This document shows positions 1 through 9,769 of a DNA stretch of 51,987 bases, one piece after another. Within the stretch, counting starts at the first letter, position 1. Each line of letters starts with the position of its first letter. Under the pieces are notes generated by a model, which was not told the origin of the DNA, searched no databases, and saw only the letters and a program-made list of their open reading frames with translations. Source of the stretch: Endobacterium cereale. Its GTDB lineage: Bacteria; Pseudomonadota; Alphaproteobacteria; Rhizobiales; Rhizobiaceae. The stretch covers positions 1 to 51,987 of the forward strand of contig NZ_WIXI01000034.1 of NCBI RefSeq assembly GCF_009617585.1, given 5' to 3'. A program made the translations under genes and the position numbers.

Positions 1-168
1 AACCCGCCAGCAGAGCCCGAGGTCGCAAAAGCCCCGGAACTGCCACCGGTGCCGGTGCGCGATTACGACGCTTCAAAAAAGGTCCGCATCGTCGGCCCGC
101 GCTTTTTCCCCAACCAAAGCAATATCGATCTCGCCAATCCAGCTGGCGGCGCGCAGTTGCGCCAATAA
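1..168 (+). CDS. C-terminal end of a DUF2865-type protein (partial)
   Basis: An open frame enters from the left edge in frame 1 and stops at TAA 166-168, leaving 55 residues. The tail is Pro/Glu-rich, then reads DYDASKKVRIVGPRFFP, and ends in Asn/Ala/Gly-rich residues. A closing VRIVGPRFFP segment is typical, as I remember it, of DUF2865 proteins, a rhizobial family of unknown function usually made as secreted proteins with a Pro-rich tail. The N-terminus and any signal peptide lie outside the window. It converges on bluB with only a few bases between stops and no clear terminator hairpin. The family assignment rests on this short tail alone. Confidence 0.55.
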   Translation, partial: NPPAEPEVAKAPELPPVPVRDYDASKKVRIVGPRFFPNQSNIDLANPAGGAQLRQ

Positions 169-174
169 TGACCG

Positions 175-882
<708 letters not shown>

Positions 883-1716
883 TCACGGCATTGGGAAATA
901 ACGGACATAGGCAAACTCGTCACCATTCGGCGCCCAATTGGGAGAGTTCATCGTACCCTGCCCGCCAAAGAGCTCGAACAGCGTTTCGATATTGCCGCCG
1001 TCCATATCCATCAGACGCACACGCACATCAAGATCGCGGGGATGGTCAAAAACGTCGCCGTCATAGGAAACGAACACCACCTTGTCGCCCTTCGGCGACG
1101 GATGCGGGAACCAGTCGCCGTATTCGCTGTCGGTGATGCGCTCGGCCGCGCCACCTTCCGCCGGCACGCGCCAGATCTGCATGCGGTCCGTTCGGCTGGA
1201 ATTAAAATAGATCCATTTGCTGTCAGCTGAAAAATCCGGTCCGTCATTGCGGCCCTCGCCAAAGGTCAGCCGTCGCTCCTCGCCACCGTCCACCGGAATG
1301 GAATAGATATCGAACACCTGGTCACGAATGCCACAATAGGTGAAACGCGTGCCGTCCGGCGACCAGCCATGCCAATAGGACGGAAGGTTTTTGGTCACCA
1401 GTTTCGGTTCGCCACCGACAGCCGGCAGAACATAGATGGCCGATTTGTCGAATTCGCATTTGTCGGAAATGGCGATCAGCGTCCCATCGGGCGAAATGCC
1501 GTGATCGTTGTTGCAGCGTATGGCAAAACCGGTATCGACCGGCTGCGGCGCGGTCGTTTCCTCCAATGCCAGCCGGTACATGCGGCCATCACAGTTGAGC
1601 ATCAGGTAACGCCCGTCGGGCGACCAGTTCGGCGCTTCGAAAAGCTTTTCCGTCTGCCAGACCACGCGGCTTTCACGGGTGCGGATGTTGAAGATCTCGA
1701 TCGAGCTGCGCAGCAA
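883..1716 (-). CDS. TolB-like WD40/PD40 beta-propeller protein
   Basis: The 277 residues contain repeated PD40 blades with the WSPDG signature: APNWSPDGRYLML, HGISPDGTLIAIS, YWHGWSPDGTRFTY, GPDFSADSKWIYF, HPSPKGDKVVFVS and NSPNWAPNGDEFAY. Six blades fit one complete propeller. The protein lacks the N-terminal TolB domain and has no signal peptide, so it is probably cytoplasmic, unlike true TolB. No catalytic motif is visible. The start is inferred to be TTG 1716 because GGGAG lies 7 bases upstream and the first blade begins at once; no in-frame ATG fits. Function is unknown; related proteins are often just called TolB family proteins. bluB follows closely. Confidence 0.82.
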   Translation of the reverse strand: MLRSSIEIFNIRTRESRVVWQTEKLFEAPNWSPDGRYLMLNCDGRMYRLALEETTAPQPVDTGFAIRCNNDHGISPDGTLIAISDKCEFDKSAIYVLPAVGGEPKLVTKNLPSYWHGWSPDGTRFTYCGIRDQVFDIYSIPVDGGEERRLTFGEGRNDGPDFSADSKWIYFNSSRTDRMQIWRVPAEGGAAERITDSEYGDWFPHPSPKGDKVVFVSYDGDVFDHPRDLDVRVRLMDMDGGNIETLFELFGGQGTMNSPNWAPNGDEFAYVRYFPMP

Positions 1717-2020
1717 ACCGGTACTCCCTCTTTGACTGGAGGCACGGTGCTAACACACAAATCCGGCACGGTCTCGGCAGGCTGCAAATCTTCACCCGAA
1801 CGGGTGAGACACACCTTAAAATAGCAGACGCAAATTAGTTATTACTAAAGAAAGGATTCGTTAATGTCTGCGAGTCAGTATATGCATGTCTTCGAATATA
1901 CGTTACGCGCCAGACCCCACCCCCCAATCTCGCCGGGCGTATGTTCGAAGACTTCTTTATACGCGGGTTCCCCCATCCACCCCGCGCCCGTCCTGTTCAG
2001 CGTTTGCGGACGGGCAAACT
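1717..2020. other. Intergenic region with a 14-bp inverted repeat
   Basis: About 300 bases lie between the start of the TolB-like gene and the DAHP synthase terminator. I see no gene. The one clear structure is an imperfect inverted repeat: GTCTTCGAATATAC at 1888-1901 and GTATGTTCGAAGAC at 1939-1952, matching at 13 of 14 positions across a 37-base spacer. The region upstream of the TolB-like gene (about 1830-1870) is locally AT-rich and could hold its promoter, but no convincing -35/-10 pair was found. Confidence 0.5.
1888..1952. repeat. Inverted repeat centred on TTCGAA half-sites
   Basis: The left arm is 1888-1901 and the right arm 1939-1952; 13 of 14 bases pair, and both arms contain TTCGAA. 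It could be a paired operator for a dimeric regulator acting on the TolB-like gene (start 1716), or a large stem-loop. There is no T-run after either arm, which argues against a simple terminator. Role unknown. Confidence 0.5.
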
Positions 2021-2061
2021 GAAAAGGCCGGCGTCTACCCCCGACGCCGGCCTCTTTTTTC
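2021..2061 (-). terminator. Rho-independent terminator of the DAHP synthase gene
   Basis: The 11-bp perfect stem pairs 2025-2035 (AGGCCGGCGTC) with 2043-2053, with a 7-base loop. Read on the minus strand it is followed by CCTTTTC, 21 bases past the stop codon at 2082. The plus strand also has a T-run after the stem, so it can work in both directions. Confidence 0.85.
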
Positions 2062-2081
2062 CTGTAGCAACAGTCCTTGGA

Positions 2082-3458
2082 TCAGACCGCGACCGCCGCC
2101 ATGCGCTTTTCGTCGCGGCCGGTCTTCATGCGCTCTGCCAGCAGGAATGCCAGTTCGAGCGCTTGGTCGGCGTTGAGGCGCGGGTCGCAATGGGTGTGGT
2201 AACGATCCTGCAGATCGGCACCGGTCACCGCGCGGGCGCCGCCCGTGCATTCCGTCACGTCCTTGCCGGTCATTTCGACATGGATACCGCCCGGATGCGT
2301 GCCTTCGGCGCGGTGGATCTGGAAGAAGCTCTCGACTTCCGACAGGACACGCTCGAACGGACGCGTCTTGTAGTTGTTGAGCGTGATCGTGTTGCCATGC
2401 ATCGGATCGCAGGACCAGACGACCTTGCGGCCTTCCTTTTCCACGGCGCGGATCAGCTTCGGCAGATGATCGGCAACCTTGTCGTGACCGAAACGGCAGA
2501 TCAGCGTCAGGCGACCAGCTTCGTTGGCCGGGTTTAGGATGTCGATCAGCTTGATCAGGTCATCCGGCTGCAGCGAAGGACCGCACTTGAGGCCAAGCGG
2601 GTTCTTGATGCCACGGCAGAATTCCATATGCGCATGGTCGGCCTGACGCGTACGGTCGCCGATCCAGATCATGTGGCCCGACGTTGCGTACCAGTCGCCC
2701 GAGGTGGAATCGACGCGGGTGAGCGCTTCTTCATAGCCGAGAAGCAGGGCTTCATGGCTGGTGAAGAAATCGGTTTCGCGCAGGCTCGAATTGTTTTCCG
2801 AGTTGATGCCGATCGCCCGCATGAAATCCATGGTTTCGGAAATGCGGTCGGCCAGCTTGCGGTAACGGTCCGCCTGCGGTGAGTCCTTGATGAAGCCCAG
2901 CATCCACTGCTGCACGTTGTCGAGATTGGCGTAACCGCCCATCGCGAAGGCGCGCAAAAGGTTCAGCGTCGCGGCAGACTGGCGGTAAGCCATGATCTGG
3001 CGCTCCGGATCCGGGATACGCGATGCCTCATTGAACTCGATGCCATTGACGATGTCGCCACGGTAGCTTGGCAGGCTGACGTCACCCTGGGTTTCGATGC
3101 CCGAGGAACGCGGCTTGGCGAACTGGCCGGCGATACGGCCGACCTTCACCACCGGCAGCTGGGCACCATAAGTCAGCACCACGGCCATCTGCAGGAAGGC
3201 GCGGAAGAAGTCGCGGATGGTATCGGCGCCGTGCTCGGCAAAGCTTTCGGCACAGTCGCCGCCCTGCAGCAGAAAGCCGTTGCCTTCCGCTACGTTTGCG
3301 AGCGACTTCTTCAGCCGGCGCGCTTCGCCTGCAAAGACGAGCGGCGGCCAGGTTGCCAGCTGCTGCTCGGTCTCGCGCAGCTTGTTGGCGTCCGGATATT
3401 CCGGAACCTGCTGAATAGGCATCTGCCTCCAGGTGCTCGGTGTCCAGTTCTGTGCCAT
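2082..3458 (-). CDS. aroG: Class II 3-deoxy-7-phosphoheptulonate (DAHP) synthase
   Basis: This enzyme condenses phosphoenolpyruvate with erythrose 4-phosphate to DAHP, the first step of the shikimate pathway. The 458-residue protein belongs to the class II (plant-type, AroA-II) family: it opens with [19 protein letters not shown] and contains [11 protein letters not shown], the [17 protein letters not shown] segment, [15 protein letters not shown] and PVHG-like DPMHGNT. The length matches plant-type enzymes (about 450-470) and is much longer than E. coli AroF/G/H. ATG 3458 is chosen because GGGTGAG precedes it by 4 bases; an in-frame GTG three codons further up (3467) overlaps that site. It stands alone and ends in a strong terminator. 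Gene naming varies (aroF, aroG, aroA). Confidence 0.95.
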   Translation of the reverse strand: MAQNWTPSTWRQMPIQQVPEYPDANKLRETEQQLATWPPLVFAGEARRLKKSLANVAEGNGFLLQGGDCAESFAEHGADTIRDFFRAFLQMAVVLTYGAQLPVVKVGRIAGQFAKPRSSGIETQGDVSLPSYRGDIVNGIEFNEASRIPDPERQIMAYRQSAATLNLLRAFAMGGYANLDNVQQWMLGFIKDSPQADRYRKLADRISETMDFMRAIGINSENNSSLRETDFFTSHEALLLGYEEALTRVDSTSGDWYATSGHMIWIGDRTRQADHAHMEFCRGIKNPLGLKCGPSLQPDDLIKLIDILNPANEAGRLTLICRFGHDKVADHLPKLIRAVEKEGRKVVWSCDPMHGNTITLNNYKTRPFERVLSEVESFFQIHRAEGTHPGGIHVEMTGKDVTECTGGARAVTGADLQDRYHTHCDPRLNADQALELAFLLAERMKTGRDEKRMAAVAV

Positions 3459-3628
3459 GATACTCACCCAATCTGCACGTTATGGCCGTCCCGGCCATGG
3501 TGCCTTGTCGAAAATTTGAGGCGGCTTATATCCCTTTGCCCCTCACTTGCATAGACCGGCGACCCCGCCGATCGGTACGATCCGCCACGGATTTGGCAGC
3601 GGATCGGATAAGATCACATTGAACCGGA

Positions 3629-5035
3629 TCAGCCGTCGACGCGTTCGCCGTTCTTCAACAGGTAGCTCGGCTTGTACATCGTCACCAGTTCTTCCGAAGC
3701 GGTCGGATGGACTGCCATGGTGCGGTCGAAATCGTCCTTGGTGCAACCGGCCTTCAGCGTGATGCCGAGAAGCTGCGCCATCTCGCCGGCCTCGTGGCCG
3801 AGAATATGCGCGCCTACCACCTTGCGGTCGCCTGCATTGACGATCAGCTTCATGATCGTCCGCTCGCTGCGGCCAGAAAGCGTTGCCTTCATCGGACGGA
3901 ATTCGGCGCGATAGACTTCCACGTCGGCAAACTTCTTGGCAGCTTCCTCTTCCGACAGACCGACAGTCCCGATCTCCGGCTGCGAGAACACTGCCGTCGC
4001 GATCAGATCGTGATCCGGTGAGGTCGGATTGCCGCGATATTCGGTCTCGATGAAGCACATCGCCTCATGGATCGCCACCGGCGTCAGTTGCACCCGGTCG
4101 GTGACGTCGCCCAGCGCATAGATGTTGTCCACATTCGTGCGCGAATATTCGTTGACGATGATGGCGCCGCGCGCATCGGTCTTCACGCCTGCGGCCTCAA
4201 GGCCCAGCCCCTTGGTATGTGGGTCACGGCCAAGCGCCAGCATGACGGTTTCCACCTGCAGCGTTTCGCCGCCCTTAGTGCGCGCCGTGAGACCACCCGC
4301 CGGGTTCTTTGCCACATCATCGATCACGTCGGTGAGGATGATGCGAATGCCCTTGGCTTCCATTGCCGCATGCAGGCCACGACGCATGTCGATATCGAAG
4401 CGCGAAAGAATTTCCTTGCCGCGATAGATCAGCGTCGTCTCGACACCGAGACCGTGGAAGATATTGGCGAATTCCACGGCGATATAACCGCCGCCGGCAA
4501 TCAGGATCGATTTCGGCAGGGTCTCGAGGTGAAAGGCCTCGTTGGAAGTGATGCACAGTTCATGGCCCGGCAGCGCCTCATGCGGGTTCGCAGTGCCGCC
4601 CGTGGCAATGACGATACGATCCGCCGTCACCGTCTTGCCGGTGGCGACCAGACGCACCGTATGGGCATCCACCAGTTCGGCGCGCGTCGCCAGAATTTCG
4701 GCGCCGGCATTTTCCAGGCCACGACGATACAGACCTTCCAGACGGTCGATTTCCTTGTCCTTGGCGGCGATCAGCTTGCCCCAGTCAAAGCTGCTTTCAC
4801 CAACGCTCCAGCCGTAACCGGCGGCATCCTCGAAATGCTCGGGAAACTGCGAGGCGTAAACGAACAGCTTTTTCGGCACGCAGCCGCGGATCACGCAGGT
4901 GCCGCCAAAACGGTATTCCTCGGCGATCGCCACCTTCTTGCCGAGCGATGCGGCAACACGCCCTGCCCGCACGCCGCCGGAGCCGCCGCCGATGACAAAG
5001 AGATCGTAGTCGTAGGTTGTCGCAGCGGTGGTCAT
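3629..5035 (-). CDS. gor: Glutathione-disulfide reductase
   Basis: This FAD enzyme uses NADPH to reduce oxidised glutathione in the cytoplasm. In the 468 residues, the FAD dinucleotide fold is at about 15-21 (GGGSGG), and the redox-active disulfide is GGTCVIRGCVPKK with Cys47 and Cys52. The NADPH-binding fold reads IAGGGYIAVEFA followed by an Arg-containing strand, the second FAD segment is NIYALGDVTDR, and the C-terminal catalytic HPTASEE has His443. A His-Pro-Thr motif with the following Glu pair is characteristic of the glutathione branch. The start has TGGAG 7 bases upstream. It appears monocistronic; a terminator for the upstream operon lies at 5114-5137. Only a weak hairpin without a T-run (3578-3606) follows its own stop. 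Confidence 0.96.
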   Translation of the reverse strand: MTTAATTYDYDLFVIGGGSGGVRAGRVAASLGKKVAIAEEYRFGGTCVIRGCVPKKLFVYASQFPEHFEDAAGYGWSVGESSFDWGKLIAAKDKEIDRLEGLYRRGLENAGAEILATRAELVDAHTVRLVATGKTVTADRIVIATGGTANPHEALPGHELCITSNEAFHLETLPKSILIAGGGYIAVEFANIFHGLGVETTLIYRGKEILSRFDIDMRRGLHAAMEAKGIRIILTDVIDDVAKNPAGGLTARTKGGETLQVETVMLALGRDPHTKGLGLEAAGVKTDARGAIIVNEYSRTNVDNIYALGDVTDRVQLTPVAIHEAMCFIETEYRGNPTSPDHDLIATAVFSQPEIGTVGLSEEEAAKKFADVEVYRAEFRPMKATLSGRSERTIMKLIVNAGDRKVVGAHILGHEAGEMAQLLGITLKAGCTKDDFDRTMAVHPTASEELVTMYKPSYLLKNGERVDG

Positions 5036-5112
5036 GGATGGCTCCAGTCAGAAATTCGGGAGGAAGGAATCGAAAAGAACGGCATGGATATAATGTGCGA
5101 TTTCGCAAATGC

Positions 5113-5140
5113 AAAAGCCCGGCAAGAGCCGGGCTTTCGA
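5113..5140 (-). terminator. Rho-independent terminator after the rpiA-DUF2059 pair
   Basis: The perfect 10-bp stem AAAGCCCGGC (5114-5123) pairs with 5128-5137 around a 4-base loop. On the minus strand a TTTT run follows. It lies 26 bases past the DUF2059 stop and upstream of gor, separating the two units. Confidence 0.85.
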
Positions 5141-5162
5141 CAGGATGGCAGTTCGCAGCGAA

Positions 5163-5720
5163 TTACTGCTGCGGAGCCTGATTGACGGCCTCGGCGCCGG
5201 AAGGCTGGCTCGGCGGCACGGCAACGACGTCGCGCAGCTTGGCAGTGCTCTGGCTGGTCAGGTCACGCGAGATGCCGTTTGCCCATATTTCGGCGGCGCG
5301 GCCCAGTTCACGCTGCACCAGCGGCAGCGTGCTGAGAAACTTCTTGCCGGCAGGCGAGCTGTGGAAAGCGGCAATCGCCTTCAACTCGTCCTCGGTGAAA
5401 GCCTTGGCATAAGCCGCTGCAGCTTCCTTTTCGAGATCTGCACGGCGCGATGCGAGCGCAATGGCCTCGGCATCGACGGTCTCGGAAATCTTGTCCTGGA
5501 AGTTCGGCGAGGACAGGATGAACTCAGCCTTCAGACGCTCGGCCAGGTTCGGCAGGATATTGTCGAACTGACGAGTTGCCTCGATGGCATTGATCGTGTC
5601 GCGAGCTGCCTGCAGATGCGAGGCGGAGACTTCCTGTGCCTGCGCGCCGGCAGAAAGAGCGAGGCCGGATACGAGCGTTGCCAGGGCGGCAGCGCGGCCC
5701 AAAACCGCTAGTCTGATCAT
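5163..5720 (-). CDS. DUF2059 domain-containing periplasmic protein
   Basis: The 185-residue protein starts with a signal peptide ([11 protein letters not shown], then a hydrophobic stretch, predicted cleavage after AGAQA). The body is helical: [22 protein letters not shown], a long Ala/Glu helix, then the family hallmark [20 protein letters not shown]. That EELxxxxxFYxSPxGKK-type motif defines DUF2059, a widespread proteobacterial family of unknown function. The tail is Pro/Gln-rich. Its ATG shares ATGA with the rpiA stop (5717-5720), with AGGAG upstream inside rpiA, so translation is probably coupled. Why a periplasmic protein should be coupled to rpiA is not known. Confidence 0.85.
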   Translation of the reverse strand: MIRLAVLGRAAALATLVSGLALSAGAQAQEVSASHLQAARDTINAIEATRQFDNILPNLAERLKAEFILSSPNFQDKISETVDAEAIALASRRADLEKEAAAAYAKAFTEDELKAIAAFHSSPAGKKFLSTLPLVQRELGRAAEIWANGISRDLTSQSTAKLRDVVAVPPSQPSGAEAVNQAPQQ

Positions 5721-6433
5721 GAAAGGTTAGCTCCTGTGTTGTTCGCTTTCAGCGTCCGCGCCCCTGCCGGTCCGGCAATGATCGCAAGTGACGCCATGTG
5801 AATGAAAAGCCCGTGTTCCACGACTCCGGGAATGGAATTCAGCGCTCCTGCAAGCGCCTCTGCATCAGGAATACGGCCAAAAGATGCGTCAAAAATATGA
5901 TGTCCACCGTCCGTGGTGAAGATGTCCTCACCATTTCTACGAAGCTTCAGCTCGCCGGAAAGGCCGAGCCTTGACGCCCGCTTTTCGATGGCGACACGTG
6001 TCGCCACGGATCCGAACGGGTTGATTTCAATCGGCAGCGGAAAAGCGCCGAGCGTGTCGACGACCTTGCTCTCGTCGGCGATCACGATCATCCGCTTCGA
6101 AGCGCCGGCGACGATCTTTTCACGCAGAAGCGCGCCACCGCCGCCCTTGATCAGGAAAAGATTGCCGTCGACTTCATCGGCGCCATCAATCGTAAGGTCA
6201 AGTTCCGGCAACTCGTCCAGCGACTTCAACGACACGCCGAGCTCGACACACAGCCGCGCGGTACGCTCGGATGTCGGAACGCCCTCCACCTTGAGGCCGC
6301 CCGCCACCTTTTCGGCCAGCAGACGCACGAATTCTTCCGCTGTGGATCCGGTGCCTATGCCGAGCCGCATACCGTCTTCGACATGTTCAAGCGCGGCGGC
6401 AGCCGCCTTGATCTTCATTTCCCGGGCGTCCAT
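5717..6433 (-). CDS. rpiA: Ribose-5-phosphate isomerase A
   Basis: RpiA interconverts ribose 5-phosphate and ribulose 5-phosphate in the pentose phosphate pathway. The 238-residue protein shows [12 protein letters not shown] at residues 24-35 (phosphate loop), [11 protein letters not shown], the catalytic [24 protein letters not shown] and NPFGSVATR, all in RpiA order and at its usual length. ATG 6433 is chosen because AGGGAGC lies about 9 bases upstream and homology starts there; the frame stays open a further 119 codons upstream, but that part has no RpiA character. The stop overlaps the DUF2059 start by 4 bp. It is divergent from gph across about 240 bp. Confidence 0.95.
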   Translation of the reverse strand: MDAREMKIKAAAAALEHVEDGMRLGIGTGSTAEEFVRLLAEKVAGGLKVEGVPTSERTARLCVELGVSLKSLDELPELDLTIDGADEVDGNLFLIKGGGGALLREKIVAGASKRMIVIADESKVVDTLGAFPLPIEINPFGSVATRVAIEKRASRLGLSGELKLRRNGEDIFTTDGGHHIFDASFGRIPDAEALAGALNSIPGVVEHGLFIHMASLAIIAGPAGARTLKANNTGANLS

Positions 6434-6677
6434 GCGCGAGAAGCTCCCTGTTTGGTAATCCAGTCGTTTCGCTTGCTGCTGTTTACACGCCTCCCGCCAT
6501 AAACAAAAGTCCCCGGCAACGACGTTTTCGACAGGCTTTTCATTTGATTGACTGCTGATGTTACTTGGCGGCCATTTGCATTCATTGGCTGCTTTGCCTA
6601 AACCGGAAAGGCTGAACCACTCCGCCCCCTCCCCGTAAAGCCTTCTCATGGCCTGCATAAATCCGAGGAATACTGAC

Positions 6678-7355
6678 GTGAAAGCTCCCCTGGTCGTCTT
6701 CGATCTCGATGGCACGATGATCGACACCCATGCCGATCTCATCGAAAGCCTCAACCATACGATCACTTCGGCCGGACTGACGCCGGTCACCTACGAGGAT
6801 TTGACACATCTGGTCGGCCAGGGCGCGCGCGTCATGATCCGCCGTGCCTTCGACCTGAAGAACACGCCACTTTCCGAGGACGAGCTGGAACCTCTGTTCG
6901 ATCGCTTTATCGCCCATTACAAGGCGGGCATGCCCGGCAAAAGCCGGCCGTATCCCGGCCTGACTGCATGTTTCGATCGCCTCAAGGCCGCAGGCATGAC
7001 GATTGCCGTCTGCACCAACAAACAGGAAACGCTGGCCCTGCCGCTGCTTGAAGGCCTCGGCCTTACCGGGCATTTCGCGGCGATCACCGGAGGCGATACT
7101 TTTGAATTTCGCAAACCCGACGGGCGCCATATCTTCGGCACCATCGAAAAAGCCGGCGGCGATCCGGCCCGCAGCATCATGATCGGCGACAGCGTCAACG
7201 ACATTCTTGCTGCTCACAATGCCAAAATCCCGTCCGTTGCCGTCAGCTTCGGATATTCCGACGTGCCGGTCGCGGACCTCAATCCGACGACGATCATTGA
7301 CGGCTTCGACGAACTGACACCGGAACTGGTGCTTCGCCTGATTGAGGCGCAGTAA
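6678..7355 (+). CDS. gph: HAD-family phosphoglycolate phosphatase
   Basis: Gph dephosphorylates 2-phosphoglycolate, a by-product of DNA repair and oxygenation. All four HAD motifs are visible in the 225 residues: [10 protein letters not shown] near the N-terminus (nucleophile and acid Asp), the motif II Thr in AVCTNKQ, Lys in FRKPDGRH, and MIGDSVNDI (motif IV acids). The helical cap between motifs I and II fits a C1 cap. GTG 6678 is preferred because GAGGA lies 8 bases upstream and the HAD strand begins at once; an ATG 30 bases up (6648) is in frame but has no good ribosome site. Substrate is inferred from family resemblance; related HAD phosphatases can act on other small phosphoesters. Confidence 0.85.
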   Translation: MKAPLVVFDLDGTMIDTHADLIESLNHTITSAGLTPVTYEDLTHLVGQGARVMIRRAFDLKNTPLSEDELEPLFDRFIAHYKAGMPGKSRPYPGLTACFDRLKAAGMTIAVCTNKQETLALPLLEGLGLTGHFAAITGGDTFEFRKPDGRHIFGTIEKAGGDPARSIMIGDSVNDILAAHNAKIPSVAVSFGYSDVPVADLNPTTIIDGFDELTPELVLRLIEAQ

Positions 7356-7364
7356 CAGTCACGA

Positions 7365-7396
7365 AAAAGGGCGCCAGTGGCGCCCTTCATTTTTTC
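7365..7396. terminator. Bidirectional terminator between gph and the L,D-transpeptidase
   Basis: The perfect 8-bp stem AGGGCGCC (7368-7375) pairs with 7379-7386 around a 3-base loop, flanked by AAAAA on the left and TTTTTT (after CA) on the right. It lies between two convergent stops (7355 and 7436) and can serve both. Confidence 0.8.
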
Positions 7397-7435
7397 AATC
7401 CGTCTTTCGACCAGACCCTCGACCGGAAAACCCGG

Positions 7436-9769
7436 TCAGGCCTGCGGGCTGCGTGCCTTGGCTGTCGCGGCCAGCGCCTTCATGGTCGCCACATCACGAT
7501 CATAGACGTCGCCGAAATATTCCACCTTGCCGTCCTTGTTCGGCCATGCGGTGAAATAGGCGATGTAAACCGGGATATCCGCCGTCACCGAGGTCGGCAC
7601 ATTGCGGCCGCCGGCGATACGGGCATCCACTTCCTTCTCGCTGATGCTGAGCAGCGCCGCCGCCATCTTGCGCGGCTCGGCCAGACGCACGCAGCCGTGG
7701 CTGAGCGCGCGCATATCCCGCTTGAAGAAGCTCTTGGCCGGCGTGTCGTGCATGTAGATGGCATGCGCGTTCGGGAACAGGATCTTCAGGTCGCCCAACG
7801 CATTGTCGCTCGACGGCGGCTGACGCACGGAGATATTGCGGGTCGAACCGTACCAATCGACGCTGCTCGATGAAACGGTGCGACCGTTGACGGCCACCTC
7901 GTAACCCTGGCGATCGAGATAGCTCGGGTCATTGCGCAGTTTCGGCACCATTTCATTGATGATGATCGACTGCGGAACACCCCAGGACGGGTTGAATTCC
8001 ACCGTCTTGATCTTGTCCTGGAAGAAGAAGGTCTGGTGCGCCTTGGAACCAACCACGGTGCGCATGGAGAACTGTTCCACGCCCTGCTCGTGATAGGTCA
8101 CGCGGAAGGCCGGCTGGTTGATCATCACGTGGCGATCGCCAAGATCCGAAGGCAGCCAACGCAGCTGTTCCATCGCGACGATCAGCTTTTCGACCTTGTC
8201 CTCGTTGCTGTCACCGACGAGCGCACGAACGGTGCCTCGGCCGACAACACCGTCAGAGCTCAGACCGGATTCCTTCTGGAAATCCTTCACGAAGGCGACC
8301 AGTTCTGGCGTATATTCCGGAGTCTGCTGATAGGCGGCGATCGTTTCGGCCTGACGTGTCTTGAACGCGTCGGACGCTTTCTGCTCAATGGCCGCGAACA
8401 CGTTCGCCATGTCCGGGCTGCTCATGCCCGGCTTCAAAAGCAGGTCATCAGGCAGCTGGATCGCGTCTGCCTGCTCGGAGGCCGCACGCAGATGCGCGAG
8501 TTCGGCCTTCATCGCCTTGAATTCGGGGTTGGCCGGAGCCAGACCGTCGAGATAGGCGGCGACATCCGGGGCATTCCTTGCCGCGTCGACAACGGCGGCC
8601 AGATCGACCGGCTTGCGCTTGAAATCGTGGAACTCGGAAATGCGGTTCGGGTCGAGACGACCACGCACCATGTCCTGCGCAAACAGCATGGCCTTTGCGG
8701 ACAACGCCACCTCGAACTGCATCAATTCCTTGGCGCGTTCATCATCGACGACGACGGCCGGAGCAGGCTCTGTGACGGCAGGCTGCGTGGCTGGAGTGGT
8801 TTCTGCGGCAACCGGCGGCGTTACATCGGCAGCAGGAACCTCGGCGGTCGCGGTCGGAGCAGGCTCAGTCGCCGTTGCGGCCGGTGCTTCGGCGGTCGCG
8901 GGCGCAGCGGGATCAGCAGTGATGGCAGGTGCCGGCTCGGCCGTCGCAGCGGTGGCCGCCTCAGAGGTTCCTGCCGGAGCTGCTTCAGCGGTCGCGGCGA
9001 CGGGCGCAGTTTGCGTGGTCGCTGTCGCGGCCGCGTTGTTGTTTTCCGCAGGAGCGGCTGGAGCCGTTTCGACCGTGGCAGCCGGTGCTGCCTCGGTGCC
9101 TGCAGCGGACGCAGCTTCCGCAGAGTTTGCCTCGGCCGGCGGCGTTGCAGCCTGTGGCGTCACCGCAGCTTCGGCCGTGTTCGTCGTCGAATAGGTCTTA
9201 ACAGCGTCGGTCGCATGGGCCGTCGTCTGCGTCGGCGTTTCGGGGGCAACACTGGCGGTCGTCAGCAGCGGCTCGTCGACGGCGTAGTCGGCCGGGTCCA
9301 GACCGTAGTCAGCGGCTTTCTTCATCGCCGCCAGAACGGCACGCGCCTTTTCGGTCAGGTCTCCGTTCTCGACCCACAACGGCGCAGCATTCTTGGCATA
9401 ATAGGCCTCGACGGCGGAAGCGACATCGGCAGGGACGGACACGCGGGCATCCACCAGGAAACGGGTCTGATCTGTCGCGGAAGCTGCAGCAAAACCAGCG
9501 GCTTTGACGGTGCGCATCGCGTCGGCCCGGTAGGTGAAGTATTTCGGTGGGGCGACCTTCGGCAGCGGCTCCGGATCACGTATGGCGCGCTCGGACGGGA
9601 TTTCGACGACAGTGCCCGGCGAAGCCCTTCTGACATCTTCGCGAGAACGGCCTTTCAGCATGTCCATCAGCGTGTAGGCCTGAGCATCGACCGGCAACAA
9701 GGCCCCGCCCAGCATCGAGATCCCCGACAGCAGTGCGAGCGTGGTGGTGGTCTTCCGCAATTTCAGCAA
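7436..9769 (-). CDS. L,D-transpeptidase (YcbB/YkuD type) with Ala-rich insert
   Basis: L,D-transpeptidases make 3-3 cross-links in peptidoglycan or attach proteins to it, in the periplasm. The 777-residue protein begins with a probable signal peptide (LRKTTTTLALLSGISML, then a small-residue cleavage site near DAQA). An N-terminal scaffold domain carries PLWVENGDLTEKARAVL and is split by about 165 residues of Ala/Thr/Pro/Glu repeats (about 176-340). The scaffold resumes, then a PG_binding_1 domain (near 490-520, GLSSDGVVGRGTVRAL) and a YkuD catalytic domain (about 550-740) with HDTPAKSFF and the active-site SHGCVRL Cys (near 689). The start is uncertain: TTG 9769 has GGGGA 6-10 bases upstream and precedes the signal peptide directly; the frame is open to 9991. 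Confidence 0.88.
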   Translation of the reverse strand: MLKLRKTTTTLALLSGISMLGGALLPVDAQAYTLMDMLKGRSREDVRRASPGTVVEIPSERAIRDPEPLPKVAPPKYFTYRADAMRTVKAAGFAAASATDQTRFLVDARVSVPADVASAVEAYYAKNAAPLWVENGDLTEKARAVLAAMKKAADYGLDPADYAVDEPLLTTASVAPETPTQTTAHATDAVKTYSTTNTAEAAVTPQAATPPAEANSAEAASAAGTEAAPAATVETAPAAPAENNNAAATATTQTAPVAATAEAAPAGTSEAATAATAEPAPAITADPAAPATAEAPAATATEPAPTATAEVPAADVTPPVAAETTPATQPAVTEPAPAVVVDDERAKELMQFEVALSAKAMLFAQDMVRGRLDPNRISEFHDFKRKPVDLAAVVDAARNAPDVAAYLDGLAPANPEFKAMKAELAHLRAASEQADAIQLPDDLLLKPGMSSPDMANVFAAIEQKASDAFKTRQAETIAAYQQTPEYTPELVAFVKDFQKESGLSSDGVVGRGTVRALVGDSNEDKVEKLIVAMEQLRWLPSDLGDRHVMINQPAFRVTYHEQGVEQFSMRTVVGSKAHQTFFFQDKIKTVEFNPSWGVPQSIIINEMVPKLRNDPSYLDRQGYEVAVNGRTVSSSSVDWYGSTRNISVRQPPSSDNALGDLKILFPNAHAIYMHDTPAKSFFKRDMRALSHGCVRLAEPRKMAAALLSISEKEVDARIAGGRNVPTSVTADIPVYIAYFTAWPNKDGKVEYFGDVYDRDVATMKALAATAKARSPQA

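Noticed and set aside
3578..3606. Hairpin CGATCCGC/GCGGATCG after gor as terminator
   Set aside because: Loop is 13 bases, no T-run in either direction, and it lies within a GC-rich stretch where such pairs are common.
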